9,897 nt of DNA from Candidatus Bathyarchaeota archaeon. GTDB lineage: Archaea > Thermoproteota > Bathyarchaeia > 40CM-2-53-6. The stretch lies in NCBI GenBank assembly GCA_005884605.1, contig VBBE01000113.1:1-9897 (forward strand), read 5' to 3'. Position 1 is the stretch's first letter. Every line of letters begins with the position of its first letter. Positions 1-6,463 of this stretch are shown here, one piece after another. The notes under the pieces were generated by a model, which did not search any database, had not been told where the DNA came from, and was given only the letters and a program-made list of their open reading frames with translations. Position numbers and translations under genes: made by a program.

Positions 1-446
1 CTTAATTTCTCAACGGAAGTTTCTAGGAGCTCTTCTGGACTATAGCCGTGGAATGCGGCGAATACGTCGAACTCTCCAGGTATCACGTGGGCTTCGACAA
101 AGTTCGGGAAGGTTTTGATCTTTTGTAGAATGTTTTTGAAAGCGCCTTTCACCTTCACCAGTGCGAAGGCGATAGGGTCCTCTGATTCATCCTTTTTTGC
201 GTTCGAAATTTTTAGCAGGGAAATTCCCGTCTGGGTAGACGTGATCCATTTGATCTTTCTGATCTTCTCGACGATGTTGAAAGCCTTCTGGGGCTCATTG
301 GTCCCTAGCTTGATCACAAGATCGAATCTGCCTGTGACTGGTGTCACCGACTCGACGCTATTGATCTTCCGCAATTGACTGATGGCGCGTGTTATTCCTC
401 CCTTAACATTCGCGAACACCCAGCTGGTCTGTTCTGATTTCGGCAT
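1..446 (-). CDS. Tandem RAM-domain (Lrp/AsnC ligand-binding) protein, no HTH, partial
   Basis: The frame opens at ATG 446-444 and runs off the left edge; 148 codons are visible. It reads as two successive copies of the RAM (Lrp/AsnC C-terminal) fold. Copy 1 begins SWVFANVKGG, with VTPVTGRFDLVIKL in its middle. Copy 2 begins IAFALVKVKGAF, with AHVIPGEFDVFAAF in its middle. In each, a beta strand and helix are followed by the G-[RE]-[FY]-D strand typical of this fold. RAM domains bind amino acids or other small effectors and oligomerise. In Lrp proteins they are joined to an N-terminal HTH, which is absent here because the first RAM strand starts about eight residues after the Met. It is therefore more likely a stand-alone effector-sensing protein than a DNA-binding regulator. 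The C-terminus is outside the window, so a later domain cannot be excluded. No strong Shine-Dalgarno precedes the start. Confidence 0.8.
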   Translation of the reverse strand, partial: MPKSEQTSWVFANVKGGITRAISQLRKINSVESVTPVTGRFDLVIKLGTNEPQKAFNIVEKIRKIKWITSTQTGISLLKISNAKKDESEDPIAFALVKVKGAFKNILQKIKTFPNFVEAHVIPGEFDVFAAFHGYSPEELLETSVEKL

Positions 447-637
447 TTTTTCCACTAACTGTTGCTGGCGAAGGTTGCGCCTATTTCCAATGACGCTTAC
501 CTAGAACGTCAGCGGAGGGTAACGTCGCATGTGCGCGTTAGAAGCGAGATTCGTTCTGGAACCTCGGTAGAAAGCAAGGGTTGGCTGAGCCAGGGGATAG
601 ATTAAAAAAGCCATAGACCGGTTATTCGGCTACAACC
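447..637. other. Divergent intergenic region
   Basis: This 191-nt gap separates the leftward RAM-domain gene from the rightward gene at 638 and must hold both promoters. The rightward TATA-like box at about 601-609 is listed separately. For the leftward gene only a weak A/T-rich stretch (about 480-487) is visible at a suitable distance. The pentamer ACGTC occurs twice (within 506-535), which could be an operator but is too short to call. I see no RNA gene here. Confidence 0.4.
600..610 (+). promoter_or_regulatory. TATA-like box A for the gene at 638
   Basis: The A/T run ATTAAAAAAG in a G/C-richer setting lies about 30-37 nt before ATG 638. With archaeal spacing of about 25 nt from box A to the transcription start, the mRNA would begin near 628-632. 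It would be leaderless or nearly so, which fits the absence of a Shine-Dalgarno before this ATG. Confidence 0.5.
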
Positions 638-1177
638 ATGAATGAGACGACACTTTCGCTTAAGACAAACATGCGGAAACTCTGGGCGGACCACGCGATC
701 TGGACGCGCCAATACGCTGTCTCAGCTCTCGACAATGCAGCCGATTTGGTAGCGGCAAAGGAGAGACTTTTGAAGACTCCTGATAACATCGGCAACTCCT
801 TCGTTCCATATTATGGCGAGGGGACGGGCAGAAAACTCGCAGAACTCTTGAGGAAACACGTCCTTCTGGGAGTTGACCTCATCGAATTCGCAAAAGCAGG
901 AGACCAGAAGAATTTCGAAACCCAAGATAGCAAATGGACCGTCAATGCCGACGAGATAGCCGGATTCCTAAGCCAGATGAATCCTCACTGGACCAAGGAC
1001 GACCTGTTTGACCTGTTCCACCAGCACCTAACTCTGACAAAGAAACAGGTTGAGGCCCGACTTGACAAGAGATGGAACGATGATGTGGCGGCCTTCGACG
1101 ATGTCTTCACAGAGATCAACACGGTCGCGGACACGATCTCGCAGGGCATCATGAAACATTTCCCCGACAAGTTCTAA
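638..1177 (+). CDS. Uncharacterised helical protein
   Basis: This is a 179-residue soluble protein with no signal peptide or membrane segment. It belongs to a family I recognise from bacteria and archaea by LWADHAIWTRQY near the N-terminus (residues 15-26), FVPYYGEGTGRKLAELLRKH (55-74), W-x-x-NADEI (100-106), NPHW (115-118) and a C-terminal GIMKHFPDKF. Members often carry unreliable database names such as acetylglutamate kinase or glycosyltransferase; nothing in the sequence supports those activities. The predicted fold is mostly amphipathic helices. The repeated His and acidic residues (H19, H74, D105, H128, H130) recall metal-binding four-helix bundles of the DinB or ferritin-like type, but that is only an inference. 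The ATG start fits the TATA-like box about 30 nt upstream. A redoxin gene follows after 55 nt, perhaps hinting at a stress role. Confidence 0.75.
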   Translation: MNETTLSLKTNMRKLWADHAIWTRQYAVSALDNAADLVAAKERLLKTPDNIGNSFVPYYGEGTGRKLAELLRKHVLLGVDLIEFAKAGDQKNFETQDSKWTVNADEIAGFLSQMNPHWTKDDLFDLFHQHLTLTKKQVEARLDKRWNDDVAAFDDVFTEINTVADTISQGIMKHFPDKF

Positions 1178-1232
1178 CACAGACCAGAATTGGCGCTCAT
1201 CAACCGTTACAAACGGCCGATGAGTACCATAG

Positions 1233-1793
1233 GTGTTGCAAGTGGAGCTTCCCCAAGCCAGAACAGAAACCTTCACAATCGGAGCTGAAGCTCCGGACTT
1301 CGGGAACCTACTCGGTGTGGACGGGGAACGCTACTCTCTTTCATCCTTCCAGGATAAGAGACTGCTCGTTCTGTTGTTCATCTCAAACGGTTGCCCAACC
1401 GTGAAAGCTTGCCAAGACCGCATAATCAAGATCCAAAAAGATTACTCAGGGAAAAAAGTACAGTTGCTGGCTCTGAACTCAAATAACTCGTACCTCTCAC
1501 CGGCGGATACCTATGCAGAAATGGTCCTGAGAGTGCAGCAGAAAGGTTTCAACTTTCCATACGTCAAGGATGAAGATAGAACGGTTGCGAGGGCCTACGG
1601 GGCTATTTGCACGCCGCATGTGTTTCTGCTAGATGAGGAAAGAAGGCTTCGCTACAAGGGTCGAATAGACGACTCTAGAAACCCCGAACGAGTAACGGTT
1701 AGCGATCTGAGAAACGCAATCGACAATCTTCTCGCAAACAAGTCTGTTCGAGTATCCGAGACAACGCCCTTCGGCTGCAGCATCGTCTGGTAA
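1233..1793 (+). CDS. Thioredoxin-fold redoxin (AhpC/TSA-like)
   Basis: This 186-residue protein has a peroxiredoxin/TlpA-like thioredoxin fold. GAEAPDFGNLLGVDG (17-31) is the usual redoxin N-terminal strand and loop. LLVLLFISNGCPTVKAC (44-60) is the active-site strand and helix, with C54 in the CP position. GAICTPHVFLLDEERRLRYKGRIDD (124-147) carries C126 before the cis-Pro and the following strands. The end, PFGCSIVW, matches the C-terminal GCSIKW-type motif of this family. It is expected to be a cytosolic thiol reductase or peroxidase; no export signal is present. There is no CxxC, so the partner of C54 could be C60, C126 or C182. The frame opens with GTG at 1233, but GTG at 1242 is also plausible because AGGTG at 1231-1235 would serve it as a Shine-Dalgarno. 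It lies 14 nt upstream of the acetyltransferase gene, so co-transcription is likely. Confidence 0.85.
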   Translation: MLQVELPQARTETFTIGAEAPDFGNLLGVDGERYSLSSFQDKRLLVLLFISNGCPTVKACQDRIIKIQKDYSGKKVQLLALNSNNSYLSPADTYAEMVLRVQQKGFNFPYVKDEDRTVARAYGAICTPHVFLLDEERRLRYKGRIDDSRNPERVTVSDLRNAIDNLLANKSVRVSETTPFGCSIVW

Positions 1794-1807
1794 ATTCGAC
1801 AAGAAGC

Positions 1808-2392
1808 TTGTCTCGTCCGTTGTTGAAGGCAGGTCATGTTTACAAACGGTTCAGCCTTTCCAGCGGAAAGGAGGTAACTCTGCGAGTACTTCGATGGGAA
1901 GATCTTGATGGCCTTCTCTTGTTCATCAATAGCCTTGTGAAAGAGAAACTGAGAGACTCGAGCTCAGGCCTATACTCGGGATTCGACAAAAAGGTCAGCC
2001 GTGAGGAAGAAGCCGAATGGCTAGCACAAACCCTAGTGGAAATAGAAGGAGGAGAGGTCATCAACACAATCGCTGAAATCGGCGGAAAAATAATCGCAAA
2101 TGGAGAGGTAACACGGGGCAGATACAAAGAAACACGCCGCCACGGACACATGGGGCTAACTATGATCAGTGAATACAGGGGACAAGGCATAGGACACAGA
2201 ATCATCGAGACTCTCGTCCGAGAAAGCCGCAGTGCAGGACTGAGGACCCTCGAAGTAGAGTTTCTCGCCCAGAACGAGACAGCCAGACGATCCTATGAGA
2301 AAGCAGGATTCGAACAAGCAGGAATAATCCCTCACAAAATCTTCAGAAGCAGAAAATACTTCGACGGCCTAATCATGTCCAAGGAACTATGA
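1808..2392 (+). CDS. GNAT-family N-acetyltransferase
   Basis: This is a 194-residue GNAT protein. EVTLRVLRWEDLDGLLLFIN (22-41) is the opening strand and helix. GLTMISEYRGQGIGHRIIETLV (116-137) holds motif A, with the acetyl-CoA pyrophosphate loop R-G-Q-G-I-G at 124-129. LEVEFLAQNETARRSYEKAGF (148-168) is motif B, with the usual Asn and Tyr. The substrate cannot be read from the sequence; related archaeal proteins acetylate the alpha-amino group of proteins or small amines. The frame starts at TTG 1808, only 14 nt after the redoxin gene stops, with no clear Shine-Dalgarno. The next in-frame TTG codons lie four and five codons downstream (1820, 1823). The gene converges with the glycosylase gene at 2486. 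Confidence 0.85.
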   Translation: MSRPLLKAGHVYKRFSLSSGKEVTLRVLRWEDLDGLLLFINSLVKEKLRDSSSGLYSGFDKKVSREEEAEWLAQTLVEIEGGEVINTIAEIGGKIIANGEVTRGRYKETRRHGHMGLTMISEYRGQGIGHRIIETLVRESRSAGLRTLEVEFLAQNETARRSYEKAGFEQAGIIPHKIFRSRKYFDGLIMSKEL

Positions 2393-2436
2393 TGCGAGAT
2401 CTTAGTGAGTTTTCAAACCCGATTTACGCATCGGAG

Positions 2437-2446
2437 TCTCCGGAGA
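2437..2446. other. Perfect 10-nt palindrome between convergent genes
   Basis: TCTCCGGAGA is self-complementary and is followed by TTTCT. It lies in the 93-nt gap between the convergent acetyltransferase and glycosylase genes. It may help end transcription of the rightward genes, but the stem is short and the T run weak. Confidence 0.3.
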
Positions 2447-2485
2447 TTTCTAAGGCACACGATTCTGTTCTGCCTGTTTCTCGTG

Positions 2486-3145
2486 TCACCATTTCACAGG
2501 GTCTTGCGGTTTTTCCTGGCTCCTCCAGAGATAGAGTGTTGCAATTGAACAGTACGGATGCCAATTTTTCGACAACTGTTCGAATTTTTCCTTTGTCGGT
2601 AGTTTTCTTAACCGGTAGATCTTCTGGGCGGCTTTCCTTAGCCCAAGATCGTCGGCAGGTAGGACGTCTGTTCGTCCTAGGACGAAGATAAGAAACATCT
2701 CCGCGGTCCATCTCCCGATCCCTTTTACCTCATCGAGTTCTTCCACAACTTCATCGCTCCGAAGCTCAGACAATCGTGTGAGGTCTAGGACACCGTTCTC
2801 GATTCTCTCGGATAGATCTCGGATATACCTGATCTTCTGTGGGGATAATCCGCTTGCGCGCAAGTGCCTCTCCTCAGTGTCAAGGTATTGTCGAGGCCTT
2901 GGAATCTTGCCATCGTAGATTTGTTTGAACCGGTTGAGTATTGCGCGGGCTGCGGCTCCGGCCAGTTGCTGGAAAATTATCGAGCCTACGAGGGACTCGT
3001 AGTGATCCTTGTCCAATTGAAACTCATAGGGTCCTAGGCGGTTAATTATTTTTGCAAGTGCAGGGTCGCTTTTCTTTAGGTGTCTCGTTCCCTGGGTCCA
3101 GACGCGTTTCTCAGCCAAGGTTGCCTCTTCCAATTTTTGAGTCAA
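2486..3145 (-). CDS. AlkA-type HhH-GPD DNA glycosylase (3-methyladenine glycosylase II family)
   Basis: This is a 219-residue base-excision repair glycosylase of the helix-hairpin-helix GPD superfamily. Such enzymes remove alkylated bases such as 3-methyladenine from DNA. YESLVGSIIFQQLAGAAARAI (49-69) is the conserved helix with the QQ motif. LDEVKGIGRWTAEMFLIF (137-154) is the HhH motif that grips the DNA backbone. VLPADDLGLRKA (161-172) carries the catalytic Asp, D166. No Cys cluster for a [4Fe-4S] centre follows, which favours the AlkA/Mag group over EndoIII/MutY. The start is TTG 3145 (+ strand CAA at 3143-3145). The frame stays open further upstream but shows no ATG or GTG. TTG 3133 is a weaker alternative. 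The gene is divergent from the dUTPase gene, with the starts 54 nt apart, so their promoters probably overlap. Confidence 0.88.
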   Translation of the reverse strand: MTQKLEEATLAEKRVWTQGTRHLKKSDPALAKIINRLGPYEFQLDKDHYESLVGSIIFQQLAGAAARAILNRFKQIYDGKIPRPRQYLDTEERHLRASGLSPQKIRYIRDLSERIENGVLDLTRLSELRSDEVVEELDEVKGIGRWTAEMFLIFVLGRTDVLPADDLGLRKAAQKIYRLRKLPTKEKFEQLSKNWHPYCSIATLYLWRSQEKPQDPVKW

Positions 3146-3199
3146 TCGTACCCAATTCCAAGCTTTGAATAGTGAACGGTGGTTGACCGGTATCTGTCA

Positions 3200-3652
3200 A
3201 TGGCGCTTTCGGACAAGGAGATCACTTCCGCAATGAGGAATGGAGAACTAGGTATCCTTCCGCGCAGATTCAGGGTAAACCCTGCAGGGATAGATCTGCG
3301 GATCGATCGGGACGTTCGTCTAGAACCGAAACAGCATTCGCTGGTGGCTAGCATCGAGAGGGTCGAGCTATCTGATCATATTGTCGGATTTTTACATCTT
3401 CGCTCGTCCCTGGCGCGTGAAGGATTGTTCGCGAGTCTTGCTCTGGTTGACCCGGGCTTTCGCGGGCAGCTCACCGTCAGTCTCTATAATTCCGGAGACA
3501 GCGCTGTCAATCTCGCAAAAGGCGAGAGGTTCATCCAGCTCTCCCTGTTAAGACTTGGAAAGCCCACGATCAACAAGTACGCCGGCCGCTACCAGAATAG
3601 TACCGGAGTAGTTGCTAGTCGCCGTAGAAAAAAATCCCGCACGCCGAAATAA
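3200..3652 (+). CDS. dUTPase-like member of the dCTP deaminase/dUTPase family
   Basis: This 150-residue protein (from ATG 3200) has the trimeric dCTP deaminase/dUTPase fold. INPAGIDLRI-type sequence is at 26-35 (VNPAGIDLRI). FLHLRSSLAREGL (64-76) is the phosphate-binding Arg-Ser-Ser motif, LVDPGFRGQLTVSLYN (82-97) is the catalytic core, and KYAGRYQNSTGVVASRR (126-142) is the C-terminal arm that closes over the nucleotide. True dCTP deaminases have Glu in the strand that here reads TVSLYN (typically TLELxN); the catalytic Glu is replaced by Ser 94. Archaeal homologues such as those I recall from Pyrococcus share this loss. They are better viewed as dUTP diphosphatases, hydrolysing dUTP to dUMP and PPi to keep uracil out of DNA. 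The frame is open from GTG 3179, but ATG 3200 fits the family N-terminus (MALSDKEI). The C-terminus ends in a basic tail (RRRKKSRTPK). The PRTase regulator follows after 24 nt. Confidence 0.85.
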   Translation: MALSDKEITSAMRNGELGILPRRFRVNPAGIDLRIDRDVRLEPKQHSLVASIERVELSDHIVGFLHLRSSLAREGLFASLALVDPGFRGQLTVSLYNSGDSAVNLAKGERFIQLSLLRLGKPTINKYAGRYQNSTGVVASRRRKKSRTPK

Positions 3653-3676
3653 TGGAAAGCGTTATACAGGGTACGA

Positions 3677-4495
3677 GTGGCTAAGGTGCCGATACAAGAA
3701 ATGAAGGACACTTCACGCATTCTAGATCTCAAATACAAACTCATGACGATCGAACTGCTCAACCTCGCCAAGCAACGGTTCACCTACAGAGAACTCTCAG
3801 CGATGGTTCACCTTCCTGAAACAGTTCTAAGCCGGTACGTGAAAGGACATGTCTTGCCGACAGCGGAGAGAGCAGAAGAGATCAACAAGACGTTGCAGAG
3901 GTACATGAGTTTAGACAAGGAACTCCTAGAAAGAATTCACTTTGACGACGGAGGATATTTCGACAACACCGCGATCATAGGAGACACGATGCTGATGGAA
4001 CGAGCCGTCCAACATGCAGTAGGCAAGTTCGCCGGAAAGAGAGTTACAAAGATCATGACTGCAGCAGTTGACGGAATACCACTAGCAACTCTCCTCGCGC
4101 ACCGGCTCGGCGTTGGATTACTTGTCGCTAAGAAACAGAGAGAGGTTGGAGTGAGGGAGTTTATCGAGGAAATTTTCGTGCCCCCAAAGACTGCTGTTGT
4201 GTTGAGCTTGTTCGTTCCGAGGGACGCGATCAAAAAGACTGACTGCGTGCTCATTGTCGATGATATTATCGATAGCGGCGAGACGCAGCGGGCGATGATG
4301 AAGATCATCCAGAAGGCAAAGGCGGAGGTCATAGGAATCTACGCTCTAGTCTCGATTGGGACTGACTGGAAGGCTCGCATAGAATCGGCTGGAAACGTGC
4401 CTGTGGAGGTGGTAACCCCGGTTATCAAGAAGGAGCCGAAGGAGAGGGAGAAAGAGTCGAGAGAGACGAGAGAAGTTCGCGAAATATCCGCCTAA
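3677..4495 (+). CDS. HTH-phosphoribosyltransferase regulator (GfcR/PyrE-like)
   Basis: This 272-residue protein joins an N-terminal helix-turn-helix to a type I phosphoribosyltransferase domain. FTYRELSAMVHLPETVLSRYVKG (35-57) is the HTH. KIMTAAVDGIPLATLLAHRLG (125-145) is the PRTase core. VLIVDDIIDSGETQRAMM (191-208) is the PRPP-binding loop with two acidic residues and the flexible SGET turn. Halophile GfcR and bacterial PurR are precedents in which the PRTase domain has become a PRPP or nucleotide sensor for transcription. This architecture is widespread in archaea and often labelled orotate phosphoribosyltransferase-like. I favour a regulator, although residual catalysis cannot be excluded. 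The start is GTG 3677, 24 nt after the dUTPase gene, suggesting one transcript and a link to nucleotide metabolism. The last 22 residues (KKEPKEREKESRETREVREISA) are highly charged and lie outside the PRTase fold, probably as a disordered tail. Confidence 0.82.
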   Translation: MAKVPIQEMKDTSRILDLKYKLMTIELLNLAKQRFTYRELSAMVHLPETVLSRYVKGHVLPTAERAEEINKTLQRYMSLDKELLERIHFDDGGYFDNTAIIGDTMLMERAVQHAVGKFAGKRVTKIMTAAVDGIPLATLLAHRLGVGLLVAKKQREVGVREFIEEIFVPPKTAVVLSLFVPRDAIKKTDCVLIVDDIIDSGETQRAMMKIIQKAKAEVIGIYALVSIGTDWKARIESAGNVPVEVVTPVIKKEPKEREKESRETREVREISA

Positions 4496-4772
4496 ACCTA
4501 CTCTTTATCGGTAGAAAAAGTACACATTTGTGATAAACCGAATTCTAGAAAAAATTTCCTCTTCCGGATACGTTAAACAACCATGCTTTTCCATGAGGAT
4601 CCGGTTATTCTGCAACTTCCTCCTGTCATGGACTCGCCCTTTCTGTAACTATTTTTTTCTGCTAACTATTATGTGACCCCCGGGGGGTCTGTTTTTCCCG
4701 CGCCCCGCCCTTCGTGAAACGTTGAGAATTCCACGTTCACCACTCCCTGCCATGACAGTCTTCCTTCGTGAA
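4496..4772. other. Convergent intergenic region
   Basis: This 277-nt gap lies between the 3' ends of the PRTase regulator (+) and mtnA (-). It contains A-runs near 4513-4517 and 4549-4554, which read as T-tracts on the minus strand and could end mtnA transcription. It also has an imperfect inverted pair CCGGAT (4564-4569) / ATCCGG (4599-4604), a T7 run, and the G/C palindrome listed separately. I see no convincing ORF or tRNA. Confidence 0.5.
4652..4696 (+). terminator. T7 tract plus G/C hairpin with T-tail
   Basis: A run of seven T at 4652-4658 matches the archaeal U-tract type of termination signal. It is followed by a hairpin with arms GACCCC (4675-4680) and GGGGTC (4684-4689), a three-base CGG loop, and TGTTTTT (4690-4696). 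On the plus strand this looks like an intrinsic terminator for the upstream dUTPase-regulator transcript. It is about 155-200 nt after that stop codon, so the assignment is plausible but not certain. Confidence 0.45.
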
Positions 4773-5819
4773 TCAGCCAAACATCTCCCGAATATTCTCA
4801 GCCAAAGGCTGACGGACCACCCCACGATCCGTCACAATCCCCGTAACCAGCTCTGGCGGCGTAATGTCGAAAGCCGGGTTCAAAGCCCCGACATTTCGGG
4901 GAGCAAAACGCCTCCCTCCAATCGACAACACCTCTCGCTGATCCCGCTCCTCAATAACCACCCGCGACACGTCCGTCACAAGATCAAGCGTCGACGCAGG
5001 CGCTGCGACATAAAACGGAACACCATAGAACTTCGCAGCAAGCGCGATCGGCAACGTCCCTATCTTATTCGTAACATGTCCCGTTCCCAAGACCCTATCC
5101 GCGCCCACAACAACCTTGTCCACCACTCCCTGAGCCATCAGTTGAGCAGCTGCACTATCACAGATCACGCGGACTGGAATCCCGTCCCGCGCTAGCTCAA
5201 ACGCGGTCAGCCTCGACCCCTGCAACAACGGGCGCGTCTCCGTCGCGATCACGGACACTCTCTTCCCCTGTTCAACGGCGGACCTGACCACCGCTAACGC
5301 TGTACCGTATCCCACAGTCGCGAGAGCCCCGGCATTGCAATGCGTCAACACCGTATCCTCATCTTCTATCAAGGCAGCGCCATAGCGTCCGATCTTGCGA
5401 GCGGATTCAAGCTCCTCGCGAAGAATCGCATCAGCCTCCCGCCTCAACTCCTCACCGAGTGGGCCAACTGAATTGACACGAGAAGACGCCTTGAAGACTC
5501 GCTCGACAGCCCAGCGAAGATTCACCCCAGTCGGCCTCGTCAAGATCAACGCGTCAGCGGCCTTGCGAAGCTGTGACCTGGCTTGTTTCAAATCGCTGCC
5601 CTTGACGTTCATGGCGGCCAAAACCATCCCATACCCGCCGACAACGCCGATCAACGGCGCCCCTCTAACCTTCATGGAACGGATCGACGAACAAACCTGG
5701 TCCACTGTCCGCATCCGAACATACACCAATCTACTCGGCAACTTTGTCGTGTCAATAGCCTCCAGTGCCCCATTCTTCCATCGCACCGGCTCAAGCGAGA
5801 CTCGTTCTCTCCCGTCCAT
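4773..5819 (-). CDS. mtnA: S-methyl-5-thioribose-1-phosphate isomerase (aIF2B/MtnA family)
   Basis: This 348-residue enzyme of the eIF2B-alpha/MtnA superfamily converts methylthioribose-1-phosphate to methylthioribulose-1-phosphate in methionine salvage. In some archaea the same enzyme also handles 5-deoxyribose-1-phosphate from 5'-deoxyadenosine. MKVRGAPLIGVVGGYG (49-64) carries the RGAP phosphate site. RPTGVNLRWAVER (95-107) follows. LTHCNAGALATVGYGTAL (158-175) carries the catalytic Cys 161. ETRPLLQGSRLTAFEL (194-209) comes next. VVVGADRV (236-243) has the catalytic Asp 241, and NKIGTLPIALAAKFYGVPFYVAAP (251-274) follows. NPAFDITPPELVTGIVTDRGV (314-334) is the MtnA-type C-terminal signature. 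Length and motifs fit MtnA better than the shorter ribose-1,5-bisphosphate isomerase. The ATG start is clear. The gene is divergent from the EndA-family gene, with which it shares a short promoter region. Confidence 0.92.
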   Translation of the reverse strand: MDGRERVSLEPVRWKNGALEAIDTTKLPSRLVYVRMRTVDQVCSSIRSMKVRGAPLIGVVGGYGMVLAAMNVKGSDLKQARSQLRKAADALILTRPTGVNLRWAVERVFKASSRVNSVGPLGEELRREADAILREELESARKIGRYGAALIEDEDTVLTHCNAGALATVGYGTALAVVRSAVEQGKRVSVIATETRPLLQGSRLTAFELARDGIPVRVICDSAAAQLMAQGVVDKVVVGADRVLGTGHVTNKIGTLPIALAAKFYGVPFYVAAPASTLDLVTDVSRVVIEERDQREVLSIGGRRFAPRNVGALNPAFDITPPELVTGIVTDRGVVRQPLAENIREMFG

Positions 5820-5860
5820 TTCTCAAAACTCCGTTTGTCGATCCTAATTGTTCGCATGCC

Positions 5861-5867
5861 TTTATAG
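5861..5867 (+). promoter_or_regulatory. TATA-like box A for the EndA-hisS operon
   Basis: TTTATAG at 5861-5867 is a good archaeal box A. It would start transcription near 5888-5892. The frame of the next gene is open from TTG 5848, but a start there would lie upstream of this promoter. It therefore argues that translation begins at GTG 5908 or TTG 5917. Confidence 0.5.
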
Positions 5868-5907
5868 ACGCCTGCCCGAGCTTTGGCCCGTTTCAAAACC
5901 AAAACTG

Positions 5908-6438
5908 GTGCGATGCTTGATCACGCTAGAAGTTCTCGAAGCCTTCCTCTCCAAGAACAAAGTCTACCTGAAAGAACCGGAGAAACTCATGGAACTCCGG
6001 GAGAAGGCCTACGGAACCCTAGCAGACGACAAGCTATTCCTGAGCCCCTACGAGACATTCTATCTCGTTGAGAAACGAAGAGCCCACGTAACAGACGAGA
6101 AAACAGGAAAGGAAAAAACGCTCCAGAATCTCGTCACAAAACTATCAACCGGCAAAGCAACCATATGGACAAAGTATCTAGTTTACAGGGACCTGCGAGA
6201 TAGAGGCTACCTCGTCCGAGAATCCGAAGAAGGATTCGACTTCGAAACCTTCGGAAAAGGAGCCACACGAAGGCAGGTGTCAATCGTCTTCGAAGGAGGA
6301 GAATCCACGCTCGAAAAACTTGCAAGGCTCTCCGCGAAAGCGAACAAGGACGGAAAGGACCTAGTCCTCGCCGTGATTGACAGACGCACGGACATCGTCT
6401 ATTATACATTGAACACGGAACGCTTCGAAGCAAAGTAG
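5908..6438 (+). CDS. endA: EndA-family tRNA-splicing endonuclease subunit lacking catalytic Tyr and His (probable structural subunit)
   Basis: From GTG 5908 this is a 176-residue protein with the two-domain EndA layout. The N-terminal mixed domain includes LSPYETFYLVEKRRAHV (residues 45-61). The C-terminal nuclease-fold domain begins at KYLVYRDLRDRGYLV and ends VLAVIDRRTDIVYYTLNTERF. Active subunits carry a Tyr-His-Lys triad: Tyr in an FRVY-type strand, His in an HS-x-YLV-type motif, and Lys before the LVLAVVD strand. Here the matching stretch reads DFETFGKGATRRQVSIVF. Phe replaces Tyr, and no His occurs anywhere between GYLV and the C-terminus. The Lys region (GKDLVLAVID) is kept. This is the pattern of the structural subunit of the (alpha-beta)2 enzyme, which would need a catalytic partner encoded elsewhere. 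TTG 5917 is an alternative start, with GGTG six bases before it. hisS follows after 25 nt. Family membership is firm; the subunit role is inferred. Confidence 0.82.
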   Translation: MRCLITLEVLEAFLSKNKVYLKEPEKLMELREKAYGTLADDKLFLSPYETFYLVEKRRAHVTDEKTGKEKTLQNLVTKLSTGKATIWTKYLVYRDLRDRGYLVRESEEGFDFETFGKGATRRQVSIVFEGGESTLEKLARLSAKANKDGKDLVLAVIDRRTDIVYYTLNTERFEAK

Positions 6439-6463
6439 CTCCGAAAAAGGAGAAGCAACTAAC

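Noticed and set aside
115..378. Rightward 87-codon ORF
   Set aside because: It is antisense to the RAM-domain gene, whose two repeated domains are clear.
1840..2205. Leftward 121-codon ORF antisense to the acetyltransferase
   Set aside because: The GNAT frame has the full acetyl-CoA motif; the antisense product is Ser/Pro-rich with no domain.
4564..4604. Functional hairpin from CCGGAT / ATCCGG
   Set aside because: The arms are only 6 bp and the loop is 29 nt, so this could easily be chance.
5395..5867. Rightward ORFs antisense to mtnA
   Set aside because: The translations are low-complexity and Ser/Arg/Pro-rich, and the opposite strand encodes full MtnA motifs.
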